The notes under the pieces are model-generated. The model searched no databases. It was not told the origin of the DNA and saw nothing but the letters and a program-made list of their open reading frames with translations. Both the position numbers and the translations under genes were made by a program. A stretch of 64,000 nucleotides of DNA from Albimonas pacifica. GTDB taxonomy: Bacteria > Pseudomonadota > Alphaproteobacteria > Rhodobacterales > Rhodobacteraceae. Positions within the stretch are counted from its first letter, which is position 1. Each line of letters begins with the position of its first letter. The stretch covers positions 372,001 to 436,000 of the forward strand of contig NZ_FOQH01000003.1 in NCBI RefSeq assembly GCF_900113695.1, written 5' to 3'. Shown here in pieces: positions 46,346 through 54,618 of this stretch.

Positions 46346-48235
46346 TCAGGCGGACCCGAACAGGAAGTCGGAGGCGTCGAGATCGCCTGCCGACACCCCG
46401 ATCAGCGCCAGAACGTCGGTATTCAGCCCGTAGGTCACGTAGGTCGCCGCGCCGCGCTGGGCGATGTCGAGCTGGTCGAAGCCGGTCGCGCCGGAGACGA
46501 TGCGGATCCGGTCGAGGCCGGTCTCGAAGTCGAGGATCGTGTCGGCCCCGTCGCCCATCGCGGCCACGAACTCGTCCGCGCCCGCGCCGCCCGTGGCTGT
46601 GGTCGCGCCGACGCCCAGCGTCAGCAGGTCCGCGCCGAGGCCGCCGAAGAGCTCGCTTGTCCCCTCGCCGCCGACGAGGGCGTCGGCGCCGTCGCCGCCG
46701 TAGGCCTCGTCCGCGCCCGCGCCGCCGTAGAGCCAGTCGTCGCCGTCGTCGCCATGCAGGATGTCGTCGCCCGCGCCGCCCTCGATGGTGTCGTCGCCCG
46801 CGTCGCCGTGCAGCAGGTCCGCGCCGTCGTCGCCCGCGATCCGGTCGGCGCCGTCGCCGCCCCAGGCGGTGTCGGATCCGCCGCCGCCGTAGAGGCGGTC
46901 GTCGTTCACGCCGCCGCTGAGCTGGTCGGCGCCCTCGTCGCCCCAAAGGCGGTCCTTGCCGCCGCCGCCGTAGAGCGAGTCGTCGCCCGCCCCGCCCTCG
47001 AGCTGGTCGCGGCCGCCGTCGCCGTAGAGCGAATCCGCCCCGCCGCCGCCGTAGATGTGGTCGCGGCCGAGCCCGCCGTGGAGCTGGTCGTCGCCGGGGT
47101 AGAGCATCGCCTGCCAGTCGTCGGGGCCCTCGTCGCCCGCGATCAGGTCGTGGCCGCGGTGGCCGCGGATGACGTCGTCTTGCTCGCCGCCGAACAGGCC
47201 GTCGTCGCCCAGGCCGCCCCGGATCAGGTCGTCGCCGTAGGAGCCGCGCAGCCAGTCGCCGCCGGCGCCGCCGGCGATGTCGTCGTCGTCGCCGCCGCCG
47301 TAGACGTCGTCGATCCCGCTCGCGCCGCGGAACAGGTCCGCGCCGTCGCCCAGCAGCACCGTGACCGAGTTGCCCGGCCGCGCCTGCGCCCGGTAGACGT
47401 CGTCGCCCCCCGCGAGGTCGATGCGGAAGCGCGCGTAGCCCGGATCGAAGGTCGCCGGCCCCAGCACCGTGTCGGCGACGTCGCCGAGGATGATGTTGGG
47501 GGTGATCGTGGTGTCGTCGAAGACCAGCTCGATCCCGGCGAAATAGGCGTCGATGGAGAGCTCGCCCGCGGGCAGCAGCTCGGTCAGGATCTCGAGGTTG
47601 CGGTAGCTCGAGACGCGCTCGACGCTGTCGAGAACGCCGACGCGGGCGCGCACGCCGACGTTGGGCTTCACTTCGTCGAAGCCGGCGCCGCCGTAGAAGG
47701 TCCCTACCCAGCCGTAGTCGCTGATCTGGCCCACGAGGTCGTCGCCGCCCCCGCCGTGGACCTCGGCCACCCCGGCGAACCGGTCGTCGCCCGCGCCGCC
47801 GGACGCGTAGGCAGCGCCCTTGATCGTGTCGTTGCCGCCGCCGCCGTAGACGGTCGAGGTTCCGCCCATCACCACCGCGTCGTCCGAGTCGCCGAGGTGG
47901 AAGGTGCCGCCGACCGGCTGGGAAACGCCGTTCTCGATCCAGGCGCGCAGCACGCCGGGCAGGGCGTCGAAATAGAAGGTCGAGTCCGTCGCCGTGACGT
48001 AGACGTCGTCGGCATGCAGGAAGGTCGAGCCGCGGTAGTCCTGGGTCACTCCGACGCCGTCGAGCTGGTAGCCGTAGAAGTTGGAACTGCCGCCCTCGGG
48101 CATGCCGCCGCTGGCCCAGTCGATTCGCAGCTCGGACCCCGCAGGGGGGCTCTGGTTCCCGGCCAGCAGGGCGGTCCACGTCGTGTAGTCGCCGTACTCG
48201 CGGTAAACAGCGAGATCGATCCAGATGGTTGCCAT
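46346..48235 (-). CDS. RTX calcium-binding repeat protein 3
   Basis: The first gene of the operon encodes 629 residues with the same layout as the other two: MATIWIDL start, RIDWASGGMPEGG, QDYRGSTFLHADDV, a central FAGIELVFDD region, many calcium-binding nonapeptides and the DTILDFETGLDRIRI...DFLFGSA end. It differs most from the other two in the repeat array, where an insert (DDWQAMLYPGDDQLHG) breaks the regular 9-residue step. A good promoter lies 29 bases upstream. Secretion through an unlinked type I exporter is expected. Confidence 0.9.
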   Translation of the reverse strand: MATIWIDLAVYREYGDYTTWTALLAGNQSPPAGSELRIDWASGGMPEGGSSNFYGYQLDGVGVTQDYRGSTFLHADDVYVTATDSTFYFDALPGVLRAWIENGVSQPVGGTFHLGDSDDAVVMGGTSTVYGGGGNDTIKGAAYASGGAGDDRFAGVAEVHGGGGDDLVGQISDYGWVGTFYGGAGFDEVKPNVGVRARVGVLDSVERVSSYRNLEILTELLPAGELSIDAYFAGIELVFDDTTITPNIILGDVADTVLGPATFDPGYARFRIDLAGGDDVYRAQARPGNSVTVLLGDGADLFRGASGIDDVYGGGDDDDIAGGAGGDWLRGSYGDDLIRGGLGDDGLFGGEQDDVIRGHRGHDLIAGDEGPDDWQAMLYPGDDQLHGGLGRDHIYGGGGADSLYGDGGRDQLEGGAGDDSLYGGGGKDRLWGDEGADQLSGGVNDDRLYGGGGSDTAWGGDGADRIAGDDGADLLHGDAGDDTIEGGAGDDILHGDDGDDWLYGGAGADEAYGGDGADALVGGEGTSELFGGLGADLLTLGVGATTATGGAGADEFVAAMGDGADTILDFETGLDRIRIVSGATGFDQLDIAQRGAATYVTYGLNTDVLALIGVSAGDLDASDFLFGSA

Positions 48236-48270
48236 GGGCGCTCAGTTCCTGAAACCAATAAGTGGAATTT

Positions 48271-48299
48271 AGTTAACCCAAAGTCGCGCAGGAGTCCAA
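48271..48299 (-). promoter_or_regulatory. Promoter of the RTX operon
   Basis: On the minus strand, TTGGAC (48294-48299) and TTAACT (48271-48276) are separated by exactly 17 bases in an AT-rich island that stands out from the surrounding DNA. It lies between the alpha/beta hydrolase stop and the first RTX gene and would give a leader of about 29 bases. It argues that the three RTX genes form their own unit. Confidence 0.65.
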
Positions 48300-48382
48300 T
48301 CGCAAGGCTCCCTGATGAAATCTGGGGGGCGCGTTTCGAACTCTCGGTCCGGCGCGCGGCGCAGGCGACGGGCGGCGGCGGC

Positions 48383-49222
48383 TCAGGCGGCGCGGATGCG
48401 CTCCAGCACCGGGCGGAGGTGGGCGAGGAAGGCCTGCGGATTCTCGCTCATCGGGAAATGGCCGAGGCCGGGCATCAGGGTCCACCCGATCCCCAGCGCC
48501 TCGGCCAGCGCCCGGGTGTCCTGCGGCGAGCAGGAATAGTCGTATTCCCCCGTCAGCAGGTGCAGCGGGCATTTCGCGACGTCGATCCTCGCCACCCGGT
48601 CGCGGAAGTCGCCGTCGACGGTGTAGTAGAAGAGGTCGCCGCGGAACACGCCCGGGCCGCCCTGCATGTAGTGCCAGCGGGTCTCGTCGACCTCGGCGGC
48701 GGGGCTGGTCGGCGCCATCAGCCCGTAGGCGAAGGCGCCGCAGATCTCGCCGCCGTGGACGTCGGGGCGGTGCAGCCAGCCGGTGTCGTAGTAGGGCGGG
48801 ACCGCCGCGCCGCTCTGCAGGCCGATCAGGGCGCGGAAGCGCTCGGGGCGCCGCTCGGCCAGGTGCAGGACCACGCGGCCGCCGATCGAGCAGCCCATGA
48901 CCACGGGCTTCTCCAGCTCCAGCGCGTCGCAGACGGCCAGCACCTGGGCGACGTAGCCGTCGGCGGTCAGGCGGTAGTCCTCGTCGACCGTGCCCGGCGC
49001 CGGAGAGCTCTTGCCGTGGCGGGGCATGTCGTAGGCGATGACCCGGTGGCGCCGGGTGATCTCGGGGTCGTTGAGCAGGGCCCGCCATTGCCGCCCGTCG
49101 GCGCCGGCGGTGTGCAGGCACAGAAGCGGGATCCCCTCGCCCGCCTCCTCCCAGTAGAGGCGGTGGGGGCGGCCCTCGATCTCGAGATGGCCGTAGCGGC
49201 CGGTGATCGGCTCGATCTTCAT
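48383..49222 (-). CDS. Alpha/beta hydrolase
   Basis: This 279-residue alpha/beta-hydrolase has an oxyanion HTAGADGRQW block, the nucleophile Ser112 in VMGCSIGG, an acid candidate in LTGEYDYSC and a histidine in GLGHFPMSE. The substrate (ester, lactone or other) is unknown. Its start overlaps the SCP2-like gene by four bases (ATGA), so the two are made together. The 147 bases after its stop contain the RTX promoter. Confidence 0.9.
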   Translation of the reverse strand: MKIEPITGRYGHLEIEGRPHRLYWEEAGEGIPLLCLHTAGADGRQWRALLNDPEITRRHRVIAYDMPRHGKSSPAPGTVDEDYRLTADGYVAQVLAVCDALELEKPVVMGCSIGGRVVLHLAERRPERFRALIGLQSGAAVPPYYDTGWLHRPDVHGGEICGAFAYGLMAPTSPAAEVDETRWHYMQGGPGVFRGDLFYYTVDGDFRDRVARIDVAKCPLHLLTGEYDYSCSPQDTRALAEALGIGWTLMPGLGHFPMSENPQAFLAHLRPVLERIRAA

Positions 49223-49584
49223 GCGGCCGGCTCCGGGCGCAACGAGGCGAGCAGCAGCTTGAAATACATCAGGTTGGCCATCAGCGGGTGCAGGTTCCCC
49301 TCGAAGCGCATGGCGCCGCGGCGGACCAGGGCCATCACGTCGTGGGAGCCGGGGGGCGGCACGGCCTGGAGGAACAGGCGCCAGTCCTCGGCGGGGGCCG
49401 AGATCGCCACGTCCCAGGACGGCATCACGAAGGGCCCCGGCTGGACCGAGACCACCGCCCCGCCCTGCACGATCACCAGCGTCTCGTCCGCGCCCGCGCG
49501 CAGCATCACCCGGGCGCAGAGGCCGCGGGCCCGTCGGGCGAGGGCCGTGCCCTCGCCGCCGGTTCGCATCAGATCGGCGAACAT
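49219..49584 (-). CDS. SCP2 sterol-carrier-like domain protein
   Basis: This 121-residue protein resembles the SCP2 lipid-binding fold: a strand-rich first half (VMLRAGADETLVIVQGGAVVSV), an ISAPAEDWRLFLQ segment, then RRGAMRFEGNLHPLMANLMYFKLLLA, like the conserved region where a low-level activity or ligand pocket forms. Such domains bind hydrophobic or acyl-CoA-type ligands. The pairing with the downstream hydrolase suggests a shared hydrophobic substrate, which is inference. Confidence 0.65.
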   Translation of the reverse strand: MFADLMRTGGEGTALARRARGLCARVMLRAGADETLVIVQGGAVVSVQPGPFVMPSWDVAISAPAEDWRLFLQAVPPPGSHDVMALVRRGAMRFEGNLHPLMANLMYFKLLLASLRPEPAA

Positions 49585-49701
49585 GCGTCCTCCCCGGACC
49601 TGGCCTTGCGCGTCGCGCGTTTTCGCGCGTCCGCCGGCCCTTTCTAGCGCCCCCGGCGGGGCCGGGCGAGGGCGGGATGCGCAGGCGGGCATAACTTCAG
49701 G

Positions 49702-50622
49702 TCAGGCTTGCCGGCCGGGGAAGAACTCCGGCGGCTGGCCCGCGCTCTCCAGCAGCCAGTCGACGAAGCGGCGGGTGGCGGCGCCGGCCGAGGTGATCGT
49801 GGGCCAGGCCACCCAGAAGGCCGCGCCGGTGCGCCAGGGCCGGTCGAAGGGGCGCACCAGCGCGCCGGAGGCGAGCTCCTCGGTCAGCAGGTCGAGCTGG
49901 CCGACCGCCAGCCCGAACCCCTGCCGGCAGGCGGAGTAGGTGAGCAGCGAAGTGTCGAACTCGGTGCCCGCGTGCGGGTCGATCTCCACCCCCGCCTCCC
50001 GCGCCCAGGTCGCCCATTCCCGGCGGCGGTAGCGGGAGTGCAGCAGCTCCGCCCGCGGCAGGTCGTCGAGGGTCATCGCGCCCCCGAAGCGGGCGAGGTA
50101 GGCGGGGGCGCAGACCACGTCCACCACCTCGTCGAACAGTTTCCGCGCGCGGGCGTCGCGCCAGGCGCCGTCGCCCAGCTGCAGCGCGGCGTCGAGATGG
50201 GCGCCGCGGAAGTCCAGCGGCTCGACCTTGGTGTCGAGGCGGATGCGGACCTCGGGGTGCGCCTGGGCGAAGCCCTGCAGGCGGGGCAGCAGCCAGTGGT
50301 GGGCGAAGGTGGGGTAGATGCGCAGGTCGACCGTGTCGCGCCCCTCCTCGGCCAGCATCCGGGCGGCGGCGGATTCCAGCTGGTCGAAGAGGCCCGCGAT
50401 CTCGTGGCCGAAGGCGCGGCCGGCCTCGGTCAGGCGCACGGCGCGGGCGCCGCGCTCGAACAGCTTCACCCCCAGCCAGTTCTCCAGGATCGCGATCTGG
50501 CGGCTGATCGCCACCTGGCTGACCCCCATGTGGCGCGCCGCATCCGTGAAGGTGCGGTGGCGCGAGGCGATGGCGAAGGCCCGCAGCGGGTTCAGCGGCA
50601 GGGCGCGATAGGGCCGATCCAT
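49702..50622 (-). CDS. LysR-family transcriptional regulator (GcvA-like)
   Basis: This 306-residue LysR regulator has an N-terminal winged helix-turn-helix (residues ~10-68; NPLRAFAIASRHRTFTDAARHMGVSQVAISRQI) and a two-lobed effector domain. It is divergent from the acyl-CoA dehydrogenase gene across a 99-base gap that holds an inverted repeat, so it probably controls that gene and the acyl-CoA synthetase gene, and itself. The effector is unknown; a coenzyme A thioester or its free acid is a fair guess. Confidence 0.93.
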   Translation of the reverse strand: MDRPYRALPLNPLRAFAIASRHRTFTDAARHMGVSQVAISRQIAILENWLGVKLFERGARAVRLTEAGRAFGHEIAGLFDQLESAAARMLAEEGRDTVDLRIYPTFAHHWLLPRLQGFAQAHPEVRIRLDTKVEPLDFRGAHLDAALQLGDGAWRDARARKLFDEVVDVVCAPAYLARFGGAMTLDDLPRAELLHSRYRRREWATWAREAGVEIDPHAGTEFDTSLLTYSACRQGFGLAVGQLDLLTEELASGALVRPFDRPWRTGAAFWVAWPTITSAGAATRRFVDWLLESAGQPPEFFPGRQA

Positions 50623-50670
50623 AAGCTGCGGTTTCCGGGGGCTGAGCGAAGCGGGGTTTTCAGAACCGAT

Positions 50671-50696
50671 GATTGGGCTAGGCTCCGCGCCCGATC
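50671..50696. promoter_or_regulatory. Candidate LysR operator over the acyl-CoA dehydrogenase promoter
   Basis: GATTGGGC (50671-50678) and GCCCGATC (50689-50696) form an inverted repeat with one mismatch and a 10-base spacer. A weak -10-like TAGGCT (50679-50684) with TTTTCA 16 bases upstream lies across it. It sits in the 99-base gap between the divergent lysR and dehydrogenase genes. Confidence 0.5.
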
Positions 50697-50721
50697 AACC
50701 CACCACCGCCAGCGGGGCCGC

Positions 50722-51873
50722 ATGGACTTCTCCCTGACCGACGACCAGCGGATGTTCCGCGAGAGCGTGGAGCGCCTGGCCCGTACGGAGCTCGCCGAGG
50801 GCGCGGCCGAGCGCGCCCGCAGCCCGCAGTTCCCCCGCGACGTGGCGCGGCGCCTCGCGCAGGCCGGCCTGCTGGGCATCACCCTGCCGGAGGCCGAGGG
50901 CGGCCAGGGCGGAACCCTGGTCGAGGCGATCCTCGCCATCCAGGCCGTGGCCGAGGTCTGCCCGCGGTCGGGCGACGTGGTGCAGGCGGGCAACTTCGGC
51001 CCGATCCGCACCTTCTGGGAATACGCGACGCCGGAGCAGAAGGAGCGCTTCCTGCCGGACCTGCTGGCGGGGCGGACCTCCATTTCGCTGGGGATGACCG
51101 AGCCGGACGCGGGCTCGGCGGTCACCGAGCTGCGCACCTCGGCGAGAGACGCGGGCGATCACTGGGTGGTCGACGGCCAGAAGATCTTCGGCACGCACTC
51201 GGCGGAGGCGGAGGTGTTCCTCGTCTACGTCCGTTTCGGGCCGGGGGTGGACGGGATCGGCTCGTTGCTGATCGAGAAGGGGACGGAGGGGTTCGAGATC
51301 GGCCGCGCGTCCGCCTTCATGAATGGCGAGGACTGGGCGCCGCTCTATTTCGCGAACTGCCGGGTGCCGAAGGCGAACACGCTGCTGGGGCCAGGCGGGT
51401 TCAAGAAGCAGATCGCGGGGTTCAACGTGGAGCGATTGGGCAATGCCTCGCGGGCGGTGGCCTGCGGGCGGCATGCATTCAACACCGCGCGGGACTACGC
51501 CCTGACGCGCCGCCAGTTCGGCCGCCCGATCTGCGAATTCCAGGGCCTGCAGTGGAAGTTCGCCGAGATGGCGACGAAGCTCGACGCCGCCCAGCTGCTG
51601 CTGATGCGCGCGGCGGTGAACGCGGCAGGCGGGCTGCCCTCGGCCCAGGAGACGGCGATGGCGAAATACGCCTGCAACGACGCGGGCTTCTTCGCCGCGA
51701 ACGAGGCGCTGCAGGTGATGGGCGGGCACGGTTTCTCGCAGGAGAGCACGGTGCAGTATTGCATGCGGCGGACGCGGGGCTGGCAGATCGCGGGCGGCTC
51801 GACCGAGATCCTCAAGAACCGCATCGCCGAGGGGGTGTTCGGGCGCCGCTTCTCCCAGCGGGGGGCGTCGTGA
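50722..51873 (+). CDS. Acyl-CoA dehydrogenase-family protein
   Basis: This 383-residue flavoprotein has the acyl-CoA dehydrogenase N-terminal, middle (SLGMTEPDAGSAVTE) and C-terminal domains. The late block reads WQIAGGSTEIL, where medium-chain enzymes have a catalytic Glu in an IYEG pattern, so that Glu is replaced and another base must act if it is active. Such IAGG-type proteins are common. The gene is followed at once by an ADP-forming acyl-CoA synthetase (overlap), suggesting a pathway that oxidises a CoA thioester made or used by that enzyme. Confidence 0.9.
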   Translation: MDFSLTDDQRMFRESVERLARTELAEGAAERARSPQFPRDVARRLAQAGLLGITLPEAEGGQGGTLVEAILAIQAVAEVCPRSGDVVQAGNFGPIRTFWEYATPEQKERFLPDLLAGRTSISLGMTEPDAGSAVTELRTSARDAGDHWVVDGQKIFGTHSAEAEVFLVYVRFGPGVDGIGSLLIEKGTEGFEIGRASAFMNGEDWAPLYFANCRVPKANTLLGPGGFKKQIAGFNVERLGNASRAVACGRHAFNTARDYALTRRQFGRPICEFQGLQWKFAEMATKLDAAQLLLMRAAVNAAGGLPSAQETAMAKYACNDAGFFAANEALQVMGGHGFSQESTVQYCMRRTRGWQIAGGSTEILKNRIAEGVFGRRFSQRGAS

Positions 51874-53969
51874 TCCCCGACCGGCCGCGGGCCGAGCTGC
51901 TGCGGGCGCTGACCGACCCGCGGGCGGTGGCGATCGTGGGGGCCTCGGACCGGCCGGGCAAGCTGCAGGCCCGGCCGATGGCCTTCCTGCGCCGGCACGG
52001 GTTCCGGGGCGCCGTGCACCCGGTGAACCCGAGGCGGGAGGAGGTCGCGGGCGTGCGGGCCTGCCCGTCCGTCGGCGCGATCCCCGGGCCGGTGGACCAC
52101 GCCTACATCCTGCTGGGCGCCGAGGACGCGCTGGCCGCGGTCGAGGACTGCGCGCGGGCGGGCGTGCGCGTGGTCAGCCTGCTCGCCGACGGCTTCGCCG
52201 AGGCGGGCCCCGAGGGGCGCGCGCGGCAGGCGCGGCTGGCCGCGCTCGCCGCCGAGGCGGGGATGCTGCTGATCGGGCCGAACTCGACGGGCGTGGTCTC
52301 GACCCGCTCGGGCTTCTCGTGCACCACCAACGCGGCCTTCCGGGTGGACGCCCTGCGCCCCGGCCGGCTGGCGGCGCTGTCGCAGAGCGGCAGCCTGATC
52401 GGCACGCTGCTCTCGCGCGGGGAGGCGCGGGGGCGGGGGTTCTCCCACCTGATCTCGGTGGGCAACGAGGCGGGGGCCGGGGTGGGCGAGCTGGGCGAGC
52501 TGCTGCTCGACGATCCCGACACCGACGGGTTCCTGCTGTTCCTGGAAACCATCCGCGACCGCGAGGCGCTGGCCGCCTTCGCGCGGGCGGCCCATGCCCG
52601 CGGCAAGCCCGTGGTCGCCTACATGATCGGCCGCTCGGAGGAGGGGCAGGCGCTCTCCGTCTCCCACACCGGCGCCCTGACCGGCTCGGCGCAGGCCTGC
52701 GCCGCCCTGCTGCGGTCGTGCGGCATCCGGCAGGCGGAGCAGTTCGAGACGCTGCTCGACGCGCCCCCGGCGCTGGCCCGCGCGACGTTGCCCGAGGGGC
52801 GGCCGCGCACGGTCACGGTGGTCTCGACCACCGGCGGCGGGGGGGCGATGCTGATCGACCAGATGGCGGCGCGCGGCGTGGCGATCGCCGGCGCGCCCCC
52901 GGCCGCGCGCGCGACGCTGGAGGCGCAGGCGATCCCCATGGGCCACGGCAAGCTGGTGGACGTGACGCTGGCGGGGACCAACTACGTCACGATGAAATCC
53001 GTGGTCTCGACGCTGGCCGCCGACCCGGAGACGGGGCTGCTGCTGGTCTGCATCGGCTCCTCGGCCCAGTTCCAGCCCGAGCTCGCCGTGAAGCCCATCG
53101 TCGACGCGGTCGCCGAGGCGCCCCCCGGCGCCGCGCCGGTCATCGCCTTCCCGCTGCCCGAGGCGCCCGAGGGGCTGGCGATGCTGGAGGCGGGCGGCGT
53201 GCCGACCTTCCGCTCGGTCGAGGTCTGCGCCGAGGTCGCGTCGATGCTGCTGACCCCCTGCGATCCCGATCCCATCCCCGAGGCGTCCCTCCCGCCCCGC
53301 GCCGCCGCCCTGCTGGACCGCGCGCCCGCGGGGGTGATGGACGAGCTCGACGCCGGCGAGGTCTTCGCGGCCCTGGGCGCCCCCCGCCCCGCGCAGGCGC
53401 TGTTCGAGCTGGAGCTGCCGATTGTGGACCCCGGGCTCGGCTGGCCGGTGGTCGCCAAGCTCGTCTCGACGGAGCTGCCCCACAAGAGCGAGGCCGGCGC
53501 GATCCGGGTCGGCGTCCCCGACCTTCCCGCGCTGCGCGCGGCCGCCGCCGAGATGCGCGCGGCGGCCGAGGCGCATGTCCCCGGCCTCCGCCTGCGCGGC
53601 CTGCTGGCGCAGGAGATGCGCAGCGGGCTGGGCGAGGTCCTCGTCGGCCTGTCGCGCGACCCGCTGGCGGGCCCGGTGGTCACGGTCGGCGTGGGGGGCG
53701 TGATGACCGAGATCTACCGCGACGTCGCCATCTGCCCCGCCCCCGTCACGGCCGCGACGGCGCGGGAGATGCTGGCGGGGGTGCGCGGCCTCGCCCCGCT
53801 GCGGGGGTTCCGCGGGCTGCCGCCGGGCGATCTCGAGGCGCTGGCCCGGCTGGTCGCCGACGTCTCGCGCATCGTGCTGCACCCGCGGGTGGAGGAGGCG
53901 GAGATCAACCCGGTCCTCGTCTCGCGCGACGGCGTGGCGCTGCTCGACGCCCTGATCCGCCTGCGCTGA
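51870..53969 (+). CDS. ADP-forming acyl-CoA synthetase / CoA-ligase-like protein
   Basis: This 699-residue protein has the ADP-forming acetyl-CoA synthetase arrangement: a CoA-binding domain (VAIVGASDRPGK), ligase domains with the phosphorylated histidine His266 in SVSHTGALTGS, and a C-terminal ATP-grasp domain (VVAKLVSTELPHKSEAGAI, GVGGVMTEIYRDVA). It makes acyl-CoA from an acid, CoA and ATP, or runs in reverse. GTG is used, overlapping the dehydrogenase stop by four bases. The acid is not determined. Confidence 0.9.
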   Translation: MIPDRPRAELLRALTDPRAVAIVGASDRPGKLQARPMAFLRRHGFRGAVHPVNPRREEVAGVRACPSVGAIPGPVDHAYILLGAEDALAAVEDCARAGVRVVSLLADGFAEAGPEGRARQARLAALAAEAGMLLIGPNSTGVVSTRSGFSCTTNAAFRVDALRPGRLAALSQSGSLIGTLLSRGEARGRGFSHLISVGNEAGAGVGELGELLLDDPDTDGFLLFLETIRDREALAAFARAAHARGKPVVAYMIGRSEEGQALSVSHTGALTGSAQACAALLRSCGIRQAEQFETLLDAPPALARATLPEGRPRTVTVVSTTGGGGAMLIDQMAARGVAIAGAPPAARATLEAQAIPMGHGKLVDVTLAGTNYVTMKSVVSTLAADPETGLLLVCIGSSAQFQPELAVKPIVDAVAEAPPGAAPVIAFPLPEAPEGLAMLEAGGVPTFRSVEVCAEVASMLLTPCDPDPIPEASLPPRAAALLDRAPAGVMDELDAGEVFAALGAPRPAQALFELELPIVDPGLGWPVVAKLVSTELPHKSEAGAIRVGVPDLPALRAAAAEMRAAAEAHVPGLRLRGLLAQEMRSGLGEVLVGLSRDPLAGPVVTVGVGGVMTEIYRDVAICPAPVTAATAREMLAGVRGLAPLRGFRGLPPGDLEALARLVADVSRIVLHPRVEEAEINPVLVSRDGVALLDALIRLR

Positions 53970-53982
53970 GCGGTCCCTCCGC

Positions 53983-54009
53983 CCGCCCGTTGCCGAGGCG
54001 GCAGGGCGG
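53983..54009. terminator. Hairpin downstream of the acyl-CoA synthetase gene
   Basis: CCGCCC pairs with GGGCGG, with an inner GCC-gaggc-GGC pairing, starting 13 bases past the stop. It may end the dehydrogenase-synthetase transcript. There is no T-run. Confidence 0.4.
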
Positions 54010-54066
54010 GAGTAGGAGAGTCCGGTCGCCCTTCCCACGGGTCGGAACGGGCCGGGATCACGCCGC

Positions 54067-54618
54067 ATGAAACGGGACGCCGCCGCATCCGCGCAGGCCG
54101 GGCAGGGGACCGGGCCGCTCTCGGCCGAGCTCGCAGCCTTCGTGCAGAGCGGGATCACCGTGCTGATCGGCGCCAGCGACCTGCACGGGACCCCGGTGGC
54201 GGGCTTCGGCTTCTCCTGCACGGTGGACGCGGCGGCGGGCGAGCTGCGGGTGCTGGTCGACCCCGCAGGCTCCGCCCCCCTGCTGGCGGCGGTGCGCGCC
54301 GGCGGCAGCGTGGCGGCGAGCTTCACCGACCTCGAGCATCGCTCGATCCAGGCCAAGGGCGCCCGGGCGCGGATCGAGGCGCCGACGCCCCGCGACCTCG
54401 CCGACTATGCCCGCCAGAGCCGCGGGCACCGCGACTGGCTGGCGCTGGCGGGGTTCGCGCCGGCCTTCTGCACCGGCTTCGTGCGCTGCGACCCGCAGAC
54501 CGCGGTCGTCGTCGTCTTCGCCCCCGAGCAGGCCTTCCGCCAGACCCCGGGCCCCGGCGCGGGCGAGGCGATCCACGCCTTCCCCGACCCGCTGGGCCGG
54601 GCGGAGCGTTCGGCATGA
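54067..54618 (+). CDS. Flavin-reductase/PNPOx-like split-barrel protein
   Basis: This 183-residue protein resembles the pyridoxamine-5'-phosphate-oxidase-like (FMN-binding split barrel) family: a short helical start, a core of alternating strands (VLIGASDLHGTPVAGFGF, LRVLVDPAGSAPLLAAV, SVAASFTDLEHRSIQAKG) and a C-terminal helical stretch. Members bind FMN, F420 or haem and act on varied substrates. The gene overlaps the next one by four bases (ATGA). The next gene also begins with a split-barrel domain, so the two may form one complex. Confidence 0.7.
   Translation: MKRDAAASAQAGQGTGPLSAELAAFVQSGITVLIGASDLHGTPVAGFGFSCTVDAAAGELRVLVDPAGSAPLLAAVRAGGSVAASFTDLEHRSIQAKGARARIEAPTPRDLADYARQSRGHRDWLALAGFAPAFCTGFVRCDPQTAVVVVFAPEQAFRQTPGPGAGEAIHAFPDPLGRAERSA

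Noticed and set aside
42643-48235. CRISPR-like array
   Set aside because: The repetition is in coding RTX nonapeptides of 27 bases with no spacers, and no cas genes are present.
46340-49939. Long plus-strand frame opposite RTX gene 3 and the hydrolase
   Set aside because: Repetitive Val/Ala/Asp pattern arises from the reverse of RTX nonapeptide codons.
50722-51873. Broken acyl-CoA dehydrogenase because the IYEG Glu is missing
   Set aside because: The IAGG form is common in intact members of the superfamily, so it is a subfamily trait rather than decay.
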